A stretch of 64,000 bases of DNA from Erigeron canadensis (taxonomy: Eukaryota > Streptophyta > Magnoliopsida > Asterales > Asteraceae), in assembly GCF_010389155.1 (NCBI RefSeq), contig NC_057767.1, positions 9,221,765-9,285,764 of the forward strand. Reading direction: 5' to 3'. The translations under genes were made by a program, and so were the position numbers. Of this stretch, positions 23,778 to 35,822 are shown one piece after another. Under the pieces are notes generated by a model that saw only the letters and a list, made by a program, of their open reading frames with translations, was not told the DNA's origin and did no database searches. The first letter of the stretch is position 1. The number at the start of each line of letters is the position of its first letter.

Positions 23778-25369
23778 CTATCTTAATCCATCATACACAG
23801 GTATCCACAATCGGTCGCAAAAATACCGGCCTCCATCTTCTCTTTGATCGAATTGTTCTGCCATTCCTCCCAACCCTTCTCTATCAATATTTTCTTTCTT
23901 GCTTGCTTCTATTTGTGCCCCAATCACTTTATCCTTCAGACTGTTGTGTACGGTAATGCTCATAGCTCTAATTCGTCTTGGTCTGACTCTTTCCTTCCTA
24001 CTCAAGGCATCAGCTACCACATTTGCCTTCCCTGGATGATAACAAATCTTGCAGTCATAATCGCTAAACAACTCTAACCATCGTCTCTGACGCATGTTAA
24101 GATCTTTCTGATTAAAAATGTGTTGAAGGCTCTTATGATCTGTGTATATCACACTCTTCTCCCATATAGGTAATGTCTCCAACACTTTAGCGCAAAAACA
24201 ATAGCTCCTAGCTCCAAGTCGTGAGTCGTGTAATTCTTCTCATGGATCTTCAGCTGTCGAGAAGCATATACAATAACCTTTCCTCTCTGCATCAATACAC
24301 ACCCTAATCCTTGTCCCGATGCGTCACAATAAACAATAAAGTCATCAGATCCGTTAGGAAGACTTAAGATTGGCGCATTACATAACTTCTCCTTCAATAG
24401 TCTGAAAACTTCTTCTTGTTTCTCCCCCCAATCAAAACTTCTATCCTTGTGTGTCAACAACGTTAGGGGTTGTGCGATCTTTGAAAAGTTTTCGATGAAT
24501 CGTCGGTAGTAGCCAGCTAATCCAAGGAACTGTCTGATCTCTGTTGGTGTCTCCGGCCTTCTCCAATGCTCCCCTGCTTCTATCTTGCTGGGATCAACCT
24601 TTATTCCATCCTTATTAACTACATGACCCAAAAACTTCACCCCTTCCAACCAAAATTCACATTTTGAAAACTTTCCGTACAACTTTTCAGTTCTCAGAAG
24701 CTCTAACGCTTGCCTCAAATGTACTTCATGCTCTTTCTTGGTCTTTGAGTAGATGAGGATGTCATCGATGAATACAATAATAAACTGATCTAAATAAGGC
24801 TTACATACACGGTTCATGAGGTCCATGAAAACAGCAGGCGCATTCGTCAATCCAAAGGGCATCACTAAAAACTCGAAGTGCCCATATCTTGTTCTAAAAG
24901 CTGTCTTTGGAATGTCCTCTTCACGTACTCTCAGCTGATGGTAACCCGAACGAAGATCAATCTTCGAGAAGTACTTAGCGCCTTGCAACTGATCGAATAG
25001 CTCGTCAATGCGTGGTAATGGATATTGATTCTTGATCGTTAGCTTGTTCAACTCGCGATAATCAATGCACATGCGAAAGGACCCGTCCTTCTTTTTAACA
25101 AATAATATAGGTGCGCCCCAAGGCAAAGAACTCGGTCGGATGAATCCTTTATCTTGTAATTCTTTCAATTGTGTCGCTAGTTCTTGCATTTTGGAAGGAG
25201 CTAAACGGTACGGTGACTTAGCTACTGCCATAGCGTTAGGTACAAGATCAATGCGAAACTCGACTTGTCTAGGTAGGGGTAATCCCACCACATCATCGGG
25301 AAAAACATCAGAGAAATCACGCACGATAGGAATATCAGCTAGCTTGACTACTTTTTCGGTAGCACTCAT
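23778..25369 (-). pseudogene. Reverse transcriptase and RNase H of the gypsy element
   Basis: The reverse transcriptase copies element RNA and RNase H removes the template. The RT part is open from 25369 to about 24149 (406 aa) with the motifs [33 protein letters not shown] and the catalytic FIDDILIYS; the YXDD-equivalent residues are intact. RNase H starts at [15 protein letters not shown] and continues to HYLYG, where a frameshift near 24180 moves the reading frame to 24185-23778 (TDHKSLQHIF, then ADALSR). That frame ends at a TAG (23775-23777) before integrase. This is the best-preserved enzyme region of the element. Confidence 0.92.
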
Positions 25370-25393
25370 AAGATGTCGGTCGATGGTTTCGGT

Positions 25394-25789
25394 TCACTCA
25401 CCATGAATCTCTAGTACATGCCCATCACTCATAGGTATTCTAAAAATTTTTGCGCGACAAACAATAGATGCATCAACACGGGACAACCAATCCATCCCAA
25501 CGATAACTTCAAAGCTACCCATTCCAAAAGGAATCAAGTCAATGTAAAACGAATAGCCCTCAAGAGTAAGAATACATTTAGGCACTACACGATCTAGTCT
25601 AGCCAATTGACCACTAGCTACCTCTATCTCATAATAGGTATGCAAGTAACATGTTGGCACATTTAAGTTACACAAAAAGTTAGTAGACACGAAACTATAG
25701 TCTGCTCCAGAATTGAATAACATAGTAGCATCATGATCGTTTAGAAGAAATGTACCAGTAACAACGTTAGGATCATTAGCAGCTTCCAC
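25394..25789 (-). pseudogene. Retropepsin-like protease domain, active site altered
   Basis: This aspartic protease normally cleaves the Gag-Pol polyprotein. The segment LFNSGADYSFVS occupies the active-site position where the family has D-S/T-G-A, so the catalytic Asp is Asn here (codon AAT). The flap-side region and the hydrophobic-hydrophobic-G motif (IVGMDWL) are recognisable downstream. The frame ends at a TGA (about 25391-25393) between protease and RT. The domain should be catalytically inactive. Confidence 0.85.
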
Positions 25790-25989
25790 AACATTTAAGG
25801 CAAAGACCCGACCTCTGTCTTGTTGTCCTTGGTTTGTTCTTGGTGGAGGTGGACCGACAATCTGAAGTTGGTTAGGGTTCGCTGCCGCTGGGGCTGGCTG
25901 ACGGTTAAGTCGAGGACATAGGTTACGGTAGTGATCAGTGCTCCCACACTCATAACAAGCCCTCGGTTACCTTGAAGGTTTTTGGCATT

Positions 25990-27195
25990 AGGTGGGATGA
26001 CATTCAATGGTACAACATTCAGTGGTGCTGCCTGAACTCGTGGTGCTCTACAATCTCTTGCAAGATGGCCAAACTTTTGACAGTTGAAACAAGTTTTACA
26101 TGGTGAAGTTGCCAGATGGTGAAGATTACACTTGCCACATAGAGGGTGCTGGCCAACATAACCCTTCTAGCCCATCTCAGGCGCTGTATACACTCTTCCC
26201 ACTCTTGCTCTTTTGTCTCCTCTGAATTCCCTCCTCTTACTCGTCTCCACCAACTCCCTTCTCTTGCTTCCTCCCCTACTTAGAATACCACTTCTTACTA
26301 GTTCTTCAGTCAGACTTCCTGCCTTGCTCACAACATCTCGAATAGTGGTAGGTCCAGCAGTTACCACTTGCACACGAACTTGTGGTTCTAACCTAGCAAT
26401 ATACTTCTCAATCCATTTTGGCTCAGGATCCACCAGGTGGGGAATCAATCTAGATAGCTCATAGAATCTACTAGTGTAGCCAGCATGGTCTGCTCCAACC
26501 ATCGTAAGCTGAAGGAACTCAGTCTGCAATTTCTGCAACTCGTGGACAGAGCAAAACTCTGCTTGCATCAGATCCTTGAACTCCTTCCAAGGCATAGCCA
26601 AGGCTGCATCTCTTCCTCCTCTGACGCGGATGTCATTGTTCCACCATGACAAAGCATCAGACTCAAAACATCCAGCAACATAAGTAACTCTCTGATCATA
26701 AGTGCAGTGACTCATAGCAATTACAACCTCCATCTTCTCCATCCACTGGAGATAAGCAGTTGCTCCACCCTTCCCATCAAAATCAATAGCCTTGCAGTTG
26801 AGGAAATCTTTGTAGGTACATCCTTGGCGATATCTCGTATTGCCATTCTCCCTAACAATCGCTTCGCGCTCAGCAACAACAACGACCTCATCTCTGACTT
26901 GCTCTGCTTCTTGAACCACCGCTTCTTGTCTTTCCACTTCAGCTTCAATTCTGGCTCGTTGTCCTCCATTTCCAATGTTAACTCCTAGTACGACTGCCAC
27001 TTGAGCCGCAAGATTCGGCAATAGTGCCGTAAGCTGCTCAACTAGGGTTCCATTCGGCTCTTTAACCTCCACATGTTCTCCACGAGCACCTCGGCCACCA
27101 CGGCCGCCACGACCACCACGACCACCACGGCCACCACCTCGGCCACCTTGGCCTTCTTGAGTTTCGGCGTTAGCATTTGCTCTAGTTCGCACCAT
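25990..27195 (-). pseudogene. gag: Gag remnant of the gypsy element
   Basis: Gag forms the virus-like particle and binds element RNA. I take the ATG at 27195, starting MVRTRANANAETQ, rather than the upstream in-frame ATG at 27252. An RGG/GRG-rich stretch follows, then a retrotransposon gag domain (region with YLQWMEKME and the Trp-rich core SWWNN). The open frame ends at a TAG at 26167-26169, but the same frame continues through an intact zinc knuckle C-X2-C-X4-H-X4-C at 26050-26091, so the stop is a lesion rather than the natural end. Another frame change follows near 26005 before the protease. This is an old retrotransposon copy with no host role evident. Confidence 0.88.
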
Positions 27196-28227
27196 TTTTC
27201 CTATATTAGGAAAAGACGTTATCGGCGTTAGATCAAGGAAATAGTCGTTCATGACATCATTTACGCACTCTCAAACACACTCGTGTTAGCTTTTTACAAT
27301 TCTAGACATTTATGCATTCATAACTTCACGCAAGCTCAAGAATTTAAGTATCACAATTTCATGTTAAACAATATCATCAATGCCAGTCATGCGGTACAAG
27401 GTAATATCACAATTAAACATTCATTAATCACAACAAATGGGCAAGTCAAATCTGACCTCTACATCCAACCCACCATTCATGTATGTATACAGGGTGTACC
27501 AGCGGCTAACCCTCCACATGTCCGGTAAATTAGATGCATCGATCAAATTTCAACAGCTAAAGAGCGGTCCGAATCTAACACCTACATCCGTTGCACTAGT
27601 GGTGTATGTATATAGGGTGTACCAGCAACTAACCCTCTACACCCCTAGTACATCTAATGCAAGGTCGGATCACGGTACTGGTATGCTCTCTAGGTATTGG
27701 CAAGGTATGTATACAGGGTGTACCAGCGACTAACCCTCCACCCAACCAACACCCATTAAGCAACCCAGGGTTGCTACCACACTCTAACCATCGGGGTGCG
27801 ATCAATGTTGCTAACAACTCCATAGGCACATATACCACACGCGAAAAGTTAATCAGGCTTTTCTGTGATGATATATCGCCATACTTTGTCGCTAACAACG
27901 CTTCATTTCGCTGGGGACATAAGAATAATAATAACCAACAATCTCCAACGTCTCCTTCTCAAGTTCAAGTCACAATTTCGACGGGCACAAGCACACCTAC
28001 GAACTCCCACATATAGCAAAACATTCCTTGATTCCTAAGTGGCTAAGTAGCATGGTACTAAATGCACAAGATCGTAAAACTCAATATATATGAATCATCA
28101 AATCATACGTCACATAAAGAAATCACATAAGGTTTACTTGATCAACATGCACACATAATTCCTATTATGCATGCTACGGTGAGGTTCTTAGGTTATATTC
28201 TTGGCAAAACCACTTAATTCTCTATAA
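27196..28227 (-). other. Untranslated leader of the gypsy element
   Basis: About 1 kb between the primer binding site and the Gag start. It lacks a convincing ORF in the element's direction. It contains three imperfect copies of a motif read on + as GTATACAGGGTGTACCAGC plus CTAACCCTCCAC, at about 27483, 27606 and 27708. The motif recurs inside the solo LTR at 40823-43371. A packaging or regulatory role is possible but not shown. Confidence 0.7.
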
Positions 28228-28244
28228 CCACGGCTCTGATACCA
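28228..28244 (-). other. Primer binding site for initiator tRNA-Met
   Basis: On the - strand TGGTATCAGAGCC begins three bases inside the 5' LTR. This is complementary to the 3' end of plant initiator tRNA-Met, including CCA, the usual primer for many plant LTR retrotransposons. It fixes the element's orientation and tells which LTR is the 5' one. Confidence 0.93.
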
Positions 28245-28756
28245 ATCTGTCACACCCCGACTAAGGCGGAAAACTCGGGATGCGACACATAGTACACGCG
28301 TCATGGATATTACGTAATGTAGCTACATGAATACTTAAAAAACACACATTTCATAGAATTGAAACATAAATCCAACATAGAGTCAAGATCCAAAGTAAAA
28401 CATAGATAAAACTCTCACGCAGGGGATTAACACTTAGGCATAATGCCATAGTCTAAACATATAGCAAACATAACATAACATAAGATATGCAGCTACAAAA
28501 CCCTAGTCTGGTCTGCTACAGGTCACCATGCTATGCTCCTTAGCCACCTCTAATGCGGTTCACATGTTCACCTGAAAGGATACTCAAAAGCGTCAACACA
28601 ATGGTTGGTGAGTTCGTAGGTTTTGTAAACAAGTATCACGTATGTTGCCAGGTCGAAATATCATCAAGATCCACACAGCAATATGGCTATCAACTTACTT
28701 ATGATAGCAAGAATCAAATATCTCTATGCCACCAGCACTTACGGTATACCAGGCCT

Positions 28757-28920
28757 ACGGTGCAAGTATCAAGTATCAAGTATCTGGTGCCTCCAACTCC
28801 ACAATAAGTATCAAGTATCAGGTATCTAGTATCTGGTGCCTCCAACTCCACCATAAGTATCAAGTATCAAGCATCTCAAAGTCCAATATAAGTATCAAGT
28901 ATCAAGTGTCAAGTATCAAA
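28757..28920. repeat. TATCAAG-type short tandem repeats in the right LTR
   Basis: Counterpart of 20727-20885; by eye only a few substitutions separate the two. Confidence 0.85.
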
Positions 28921-29164
28921 TATCACAGTGCACATCATACAGTACAGTCAAATAGCCATAAATGATGATAGACATAAAGGCATGAGTATCCTTCCACCCA
29001 AAACATATAAAAAGAGGGACTACGAAACTCACCTGACTGCTAGCAACAAGATCAAGCCACAAAAGATATCAGAAAGCAAGTAACCGGTATGCAATCAATC
29101 TGTTACAAGTTATCACAATTAAGTATTCATTCAATATAGGTAAACGTGCTCAAAATTGTCGCCA

Positions 29165-29300
29165 AGTGTTGACCAAAAGCGTACTAGTTTGACTTTGACC
29201 AGATTTTACAAGTTTGACCAAAGTTGACCAAATCACGAGTTTGACTAAGTTGACCAAAGTTGACTAAACCGACCAAAGTTGACCAAAGTTGACTAAATCG
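29165..29300. promoter_or_regulatory. Cluster of TTGACC/TTGACT (W-box-like) motifs in the 5' LTR
   Basis: Same array as 21135-21290, slightly shorter. Because this is the 5' LTR it could influence transcription of the element leftward if it lies upstream of or near the start site. Confidence 0.5.
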
Positions 29301-29467
29301 GGGTAGTAATCGAAGTCCGAGGTCTCGATTGAAATTCGAGGTCTTAAATTGATCTTGGGGTCTTAAATTGAATTTGGGGTCTTATTTTACTAAAAGACAA
29401 AACTGAAATTAAGAGGCTAGATTTAAGAGGCTAAATTTGAGAGGCTAGTAAATCTGGGGTCTATTTT

Positions 29468-29697
29468 GAAATACGAGGTCACAAATGAAATACGAGGTCA
29501 CATTTGAAATACGAGGTCACAAATGAAATACGATGTCACATTTGAAATACGAGGTTGGAAATGGAAATACGAGGTCACATTTGAAATACGAGGTCACATT
29601 TGAAATACGAGGTCACAAATGAAATACGAGGTCACATTTGATATACGAGGTCGCAAATGGAAATACGAGGTCACATTTGAAATACGAGGTCGCAAAT
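29468..29697. repeat. Tandem AAATACGAGGTCAC-type repeats in the right LTR
   Basis: Same minisatellite as at 21477-21775 with fewer units; a block present in the left LTR is missing here. Confidence 0.9.
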
Positions 29698-30592
29698 CGG
29701 CGGGGTCGTAAACTGGGCTGTTCTTCCCCAAAATTCATTCTAGAAAACCCTAATTGTTTATTTCGATCTGAAAGGTGTTTTTAACATTAGATTGTACTTT
29801 TAGACTCCCTAATATGATGGAAAAACAATCCTAAAGTCGGAAACTCAAAAAACGGACTTAACCTTGAAAACCCATTTGAACAAAGTTTATAAGAAGTATA
29901 CAAAAATTATTATATCTCAAGATTTTGTTAACGAAATCACATGAAACTTTGACAAAAGTTGTAATATAAGATTCTAAACGTTTTGGACGTTAAAAGTTTG
30001 ATACTTGGCGGGTGTAGTGTGTGTATTAAAAGAAAAACTGAAAATACCAAAAAGAAGAGCATTAAGTGGGTTTTGATTTTATACCTTGAATATGTAAAAT
30101 ATGCGTTTGTAAAGATGTTTAGGACACAAAAACACTATTGTTAAAGCTAAATCTAAACAAACTAAGGTTGGATTTTCATAAAACTTGATGTAAAATGGGG
30201 TAGTAATGGTGAGGTAGTAAAAGTGGGTTTGTAAAGTGAGGTAGCAATTTGGAGTAGCAAAAGGGAGGTAGTAAGGGTTTGTGTGTTTTTCTTGGAAGCT
30301 AAGTTGATGGAATGAGGGTTTTGAGGAGAATAAGAAGTATTTATATGTAGGGCAAAAATGTAAGGTTTCCATGTAATCTCTAAAATATGATGCCAGACTC
30401 GAAATTGCAATGCCAGACACGAATACGAGGCCAAATCAAAAATACGAGACTGCTACAAAATTATGAGGTCATATCACAAATACGAGTTCGTTTTACAATT
30501 ACGATGCCGACTAACTTTACGAGGTCGTATTCTCGTATTTAAAATTTTAAATTTGACTCAGAATTTTTCATGGTCGACTCACGGGTGTTACA

Positions 30593-30597
30593 GATGC
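30593..30597. repeat. Target-site duplication GATGC (right copy)
   Basis: Directly follows the TGTTACA end of the right LTR and matches 20207-20211. Confidence 0.88.
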
Positions 30598-31150
30598 GAC
30601 ACATCCGACATCTAAATTTTGAAATGACCATTAATTTTTGACAAATAAGTTATACACAGAATCGTGAGAGAGTCTACTTTCTAATGATAGTGCTTTTAAA
30701 AGATAATTCTAATGTCAAAGCACCTGAAAGGTTGAATTAGTGTGTGAAGGTTGAGTTTTGTCGAGTTCTGCGAGCTCTAAAGTATTAATCATATCTCCGA
30801 TGCATCAAGCATTTTCATGGGTCATGTTTATAGGTATTTAGACTTAGTTCATGACCATAAGTAAGTGGGTATCTGTTTAGCTCATTCAATGGTCGTTTAA
30901 TGATTATATGTAGTCGACAATACTTGCAAAGCTCGGTAACTTACGTTATCATTTGTTGTGCGCTTCTACGATGTAAGATACATAATTTGTCATACTGAGG
31001 GTACAACAAAACATAGTTTTCATACGATAACTTCCCCAATGATATCTTGTATTGATTATGGGTACTCGGTATTATGCGGGAGGCTATATGGGCTATGTAT
31101 TACGTAATAACGAGTTAACAGGCTTAAACCCAATATCAGGGAAATAAGTT
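30598..31150. other. Probable continuation of the interrupted LTR-like sequence
   Basis: Begins CGACACATCCGACAT directly after the GATGC duplication, continuing the sequence broken at 20207. It has no coding capacity, and the right limit is uncertain because a second element follows. Confidence 0.4.
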
Positions 31151-32101
31151 TGGAAACAGCTATACAGTAAACAAGGGATACATAGATTTTGAAGTGACCT
31201 AGGAAGTTCCGGGAGAAGTACGGTAAAGGGAACCTGAGAGCATCATGAGTTTAAAGACGCAAGCCGACAATGACAAACATCAACCCCGATGGACATGGCA
31301 TTCTCATCTGCAGATCATCAGACCGACAGAAGTTTCCAGCAGTCCAACCATAACATTGAGGTAATTCCCTTAATTATAACAGAGGAAAAAGCCAAAAAAC
31401 CAAATGTTTTAATGGCCAAAGTACAAAGACGGAACGGTTAATACCACACGAAAGACATCTACCATGGAGAGCTTACTCGGATCTGCAGCCAGTTGATTTT
31501 TCTTGGAGTCTGATACGATAGCCTCTTGCCAGTCTCTCCTATTAGACTGGGGGGCTTGATGATATACCTTATATGGAGCCCTACCTCCGTATGTGAATAT
31601 GCTATTACAGAGGCTACTTAAGGATGCTTTCTGTCAGAATTATGGAGCTCACCTCCATCAGAATAGATCACCGGATCACCTCAGTCAGAATTACGGAGCT
31701 CTCCCATCAGAACGGAGCTTCACCAAATATGGAGGAAATCTCTTATTTCTTCCTCTTAAAGAAAAGGGATTTACCCAAATCTCTTCTTAATAAATAGGGT
31801 ATCCCCCTATAAACCCTAGAACCTTAACTTATCCCCCAAGATAAGTTTCTCTTATAATAGAGGTCTCCCTCGTGAATGAAGGCAAGTTCTCTCCACCCCG
31901 AGATATAAAGCCTCATTCTCCAAAACACTTAAGGTGGACGACTTCTCTTCCACGGAGAATCCTCCACCGCCAACACCAACACCTCCGATATAGTGGCGTT
32001 AAGCTTCTCAAAGCTTTACACCGGTAGGGAATCGCCAATAAATCGGTCAAAACCCCCTCCTTGTTCCCGAGTTAAGATCCGTGCGGTTTTTGTATCAAAC
32101 A
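31151..32101 (+). mobile_element. 3' fragment of a Tat/Athila-type gypsy element with its LTR
   Basis: A G-rich polypurine-like tract (ACTGGGGGGC, about 31547-31555) is followed by an LTR starting TGATGATATACC at 31557 and ending GTATCAAACA at 32101 (about 545 bp). The end, with GTTAAGATCCGTGCGGTTTT nearby, resembles Tat-lineage LTRs as I know them. About 400 bp of non-coding internal sequence lies to its left; the left limit is approximate, and the rest of the element is missing. GCTTG occurs on both sides of ATGATATACC..AAACA, which may be chance. Confidence 0.6.
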
Positions 32102-33070
32102 GCTTGTAATGCTATCATGTGATTATGAAATGTTATGGAATGCTATGAAACGTATACATGTGCATATGTGATGTGATATGTGATGAATTCATGTCTTGTA
32201 CATCTAGTTCGCTAGACGACACGTATATGTTTAAGGACCCGGACAAGTGATAAATGTAGTTTAGGTAATGTGAACACCTAAACTAAATATAAAGTGTTAG
32301 CTAGGCTAGTGTGCCATGTGGTCGCTTGAGTGGATCCTTGCAATGAAGAGTACGTATTTGAGTGTATCCGGGTGGAGTAACTCACCACTACTGTGTTTGA
32401 GCATAAACGGTTGACTCCGGGATTAGCTTTGCTTTTCCTTAAAGACGCCGATGGAACACCCGCAAGCAATACCCATCATGTCGGGTCTGAGGTTCCCTGC
32501 CAGGTCTTAGGACTGCCTACACACAACCCTCACCTTATCATGTGATAAGTGACTAATGTCACCAAAAGTATAAAGTGAAAAGTGAAAGTGAATGATGATA
32601 GGCACAATTAGGACAATGATTTCTAACATGATGATTTGTATGCGTATGTATATGTAATGTAATGAAATGATCTTGTTTTATGAAAGGAAAATCGGCAAAT
32701 GCTTTATCGATTACATGTATTCTTACTTAGCTAACACTTATTTCTTGAAATGTTGTGCCTTAAGGATAAACAAGTTTGAAGTAAGGATGCTTGTAAGGCG
32801 GGATAGACGTCTTTGGAGGTTTAGCTACCCATTAGAGACCTCATTACTTAGACATTATTTATGACATTTATTATGATGTTTTTATGTCTTGGATTTTACA
32901 AGACAAACTTATGTAAGACTTGAGATGACATTTATGTTGGTGCCATCGCGATTTCTTTTATGTCTTTCTATGATTACGGATTTAATAACACCATTTTAAC
33001 AAAAGACAACTCCGGTAGGAATTGTAATTGTTTCATTTAACGATTCCCCTAACTTTTAACGCCATTTGGC
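32102..33070. other. LTR-like non-coding sequence
   Basis: Contains words common in plant gypsy LTRs (GATGTGATATGTGATG, GGGTGGAGTAACTCACC) and may be the remainder of the LTR-like sequence that starts at 19628. Short ORFs here have no domain I know. I could not find a TG..CA end. Confidence 0.35.
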
Positions 33071-35822
33071 AAAAAAAATTTTAAAATTCAAGTTTTTCAT
33101 AAATGAAGGGTGTACACTAATGACAAAAATTTACTCATATCACAATTAAGTCGGCTATTTCTCTTTTCTGATTCTTTTTGTTTTTCATTTTGAAGACGAA
33201 CCTTCAAGGGTTGAAAAAGATATGGAGGTGGAGGTGGTGGTGGTGGTGTTAGTTGTATCCAAATTTACCTCATTCTCAGGATATAAAGATTTTTATTAAT
33301 GTGATAGAAATATAAGTTATCATGTCATTATATTTTTTACATTATTTGTATTGTATCAATGTTGTCCACGTTCTAAGTTGTCACACACATAAATAGGGGA
33401 AGTTTTATGCAGTGACATTACTTTTTCAAGATCCGTGAGAACTTTTGAACTATGTATTAGAAGATCACATATAAATGATATGTAAAACATAATAAAAGTT
33501 CACATAAGAATTTTTGTAAAAAAGACATGCAAGTTCACGTAAACTTGATATGTTCATATGTGAACGAATTTATTCACATGGATCATCTACATATAAACAT
33601 ATCAAGTATGTAATACATAACATTGAAGTTCACAGTGTTTGAAAAAAAAGTTCTCAAATAGTTTAAATCTTTGTCCATATATATATATATAAGGCAACAT
33701 ATCGAAATTAAAGGTTTATGAACACAATAACTCTTTTGAAAGTTATGCATACAATAATTAAACGATATCCAGTTAGAAAGTAAACGATATCCAGTTGAAA
33801 GGAGTAATCTTTTTGCATGGTTGTATAGTATCTTTATCAAAAGATCTTAAAATATTGAACAAACCCATCTACGATTAAACTATAAAGCATTAATATAAAC
33901 TTTAGATGTTTACTGTATATTAGTGGATGAATGTAATAATTTGTTTTCATTCTTTATGGTTTTGGTTTTATTAGTGAGACAGAAGCAAAAGCAATCATAA
34001 TGGATGTTGTTAGCGGAAAAATGGAAAAGCAAGTATAACATCATGCTAACAAATCGATATGTATGATATGGGAAATAAAACATGAAACTTGGAAATATAA
34101 AATACTCCATAAGGGTGAGACATAAGAAGACAATCGAGTGATGGAGTCAAAGTGCATACATACCCCCATCAGAAAGTGACCCTATTATATTTCTTGTTTC
34201 TGATATCTGATATGGTATACGTTTCTTTCAATTACTCTTTATAGAGATTTACATATATAATTATTTATAGTTTTTGTTTGTAATGTTACTGTATTTAACT
34301 TTAGAGATATTGTTAGATCAATTTTCTTACCTAATTTTCAACTTTTTCTTAAAATAATTAATTAACAAAATACCCTCTTTTTTAATTTTCAGAATATATA
34401 TGTGAAATCATATTCTATATATCTTCAAGGCTACCGGTTATAAAAAAATTTTCAAAATTTAAATTATACAATGATAAGTATGAATGTTTACACATTTGAG
34501 AAGGATTATTGTACCGTGAAACCCAGACAAAGAAAATGAAACACATACATATAAATACTTAATAACTAAATAACTAGTTAACATGACTTAGAAGTTTAAA
34601 ATATATGTCTTAGGGTATAGGGCTCATTGATATAAATTCAACCATTACATGCAATTCAGAAAGAATTAAGATTGATTCCAATTTTTTAAGATTTAAGTAT
34701 TATGATTTGACAAGTACATAAAAGACATATATAATAAGAAAAATCAAAACCCATAAACAAAAACAAAAAGAACTAATCAAAACATATAGCTAACATCATT
34801 CTGGCATTTAATAACACACAATATTTGTTTTTACAGTTTTCTATGTTTATCACGAACTTAACAAGATGTTTTGGATTACATTTATAAAATAATTTATGCA
34901 ATTAAAACTGCATTTGAAAAAGTGTTTCCTAACCTGTTTTTCTAAAACTGTGTTTTCTCTTTATAAAAAGCAAAAAATCACTTATTTTGTTAAACATATT
35001 TTTACACTATTTGTGTTATGTAAAGCAATAATATGATAATCAACTCAAACGTAATCACAAACACTCTCTAAGACTCTAAGACTGCTACTTGCATCAATTT
35101 GGGTTGTCATTCCCTACAAACCGCTTAATCATCATGTCACTCAATTTTCGCGTATATCTTTCTTACAACATATTCTATCTACAACAACATATTCATCCTT
35201 CCCACGAACACCGCAACTAATAAATACATACAATAACTAAGTAAAACTCAGATGTGGCATAAGTACACAACTTCTCATGTGTCGTTCTCACAAACAACCT
35301 AATCAGCATGTTGCGTCAGCTTTCCATATTATTCTTCTCACAAACATATTTTACTCGTAACAATTACATATTTATTCTTTCCTACAAACACTTACCTACT
35401 ACAACAATATCTTTCACACAAATATCATGTCATTACAGATCTTTCTATGAACAACGTTGATATAGCCACACACACATATAGAGAGAGAGAGGTAGTCGTA
35501 TGACATGAAGGGCTGGAAATATAATTTTTAATGAATAAATCTTACGTACGGCATGAAGCGAGCGAGATTAATTCGATACACTTTACACATTTTTGACTTC
35601 CTCCAAGTGAATTGTTAGAACTCTACCATGCACTATGCTTAAATATAATATAAACTGAATTATTTGATGTACCTTATTTTCTTTAATTTACCCTGGATAG
35701 TGTAATCAACAAAACGTACACTAGCTACCGGTAATCTCGACCTAGACGTAGTAACAACATGGAGGTGAAATGTCACATACATGGCAAGAGTTCAGTCGGG
35801 CAGATTCAATCGGCTTATTCTA
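33071..35822. other. AT-rich intergenic region
   Basis: No supported gene. A GGTGGTGGT simple stretch occurs at about 33226-33248, a near-tandem AACGATATCCAGTT duplication at about 33760-33800, and AT repeats at 33678-33690. Small ORFs at 33583-34110 on the - strand look random. Confidence 0.45.

Larger units (their letters stand above)
20212..30592 (-). mobile_element. Decayed Ty3/gypsy LTR retrotransposon (10.4 kb)
   Basis: The element reads on the - strand: 5' LTR 28248-30592, primer binding site, leader, gag, protease, reverse transcriptase/RNase H, integrase, 3' LTR 20212-22622. Target duplication GATGC is present at 20207-20211 and 30593-30597. The two LTRs are closely similar by eye. 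The order protease-RT-RNase H-integrase identifies Ty3/gypsy. The coding region has in-frame stops, frameshifts and a substituted protease active-site residue, and the junction with the 3' LTR is deleted, so it cannot be autonomous. I see no chromodomain, but the integrase C-terminus is missing. The details are in the component entries. Confidence 0.95.
28248..30592 (-). repeat. 5' LTR of the gypsy element (right copy), complete
   Basis: Starts TGTCACACCCCG and ends GGGTGTTACA on the + strand, so both ends carry the TG..CA of an LTR. It has the same tandem blocks as the left LTR: TATCAAG-type repeats (about 28757-28920), TTGACC repeats (29165-29300) and AAATACGAGGTCAC repeats (29468-29697). 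Transcription of the element would start within it and run leftward; I could not place the start. Confidence 0.93.

Noticed and set aside
24149..25369. Long open RT frame as a possible domesticated host gene
   Set aside because: It is flanked by protease and integrase remnants in element order, between LTRs with a target duplication; open length alone does not show host use.
31593..31790. 65-codon ORF as a gene
   Set aside because: It lies inside the Tat-type LTR and reads through its non-coding sequence.
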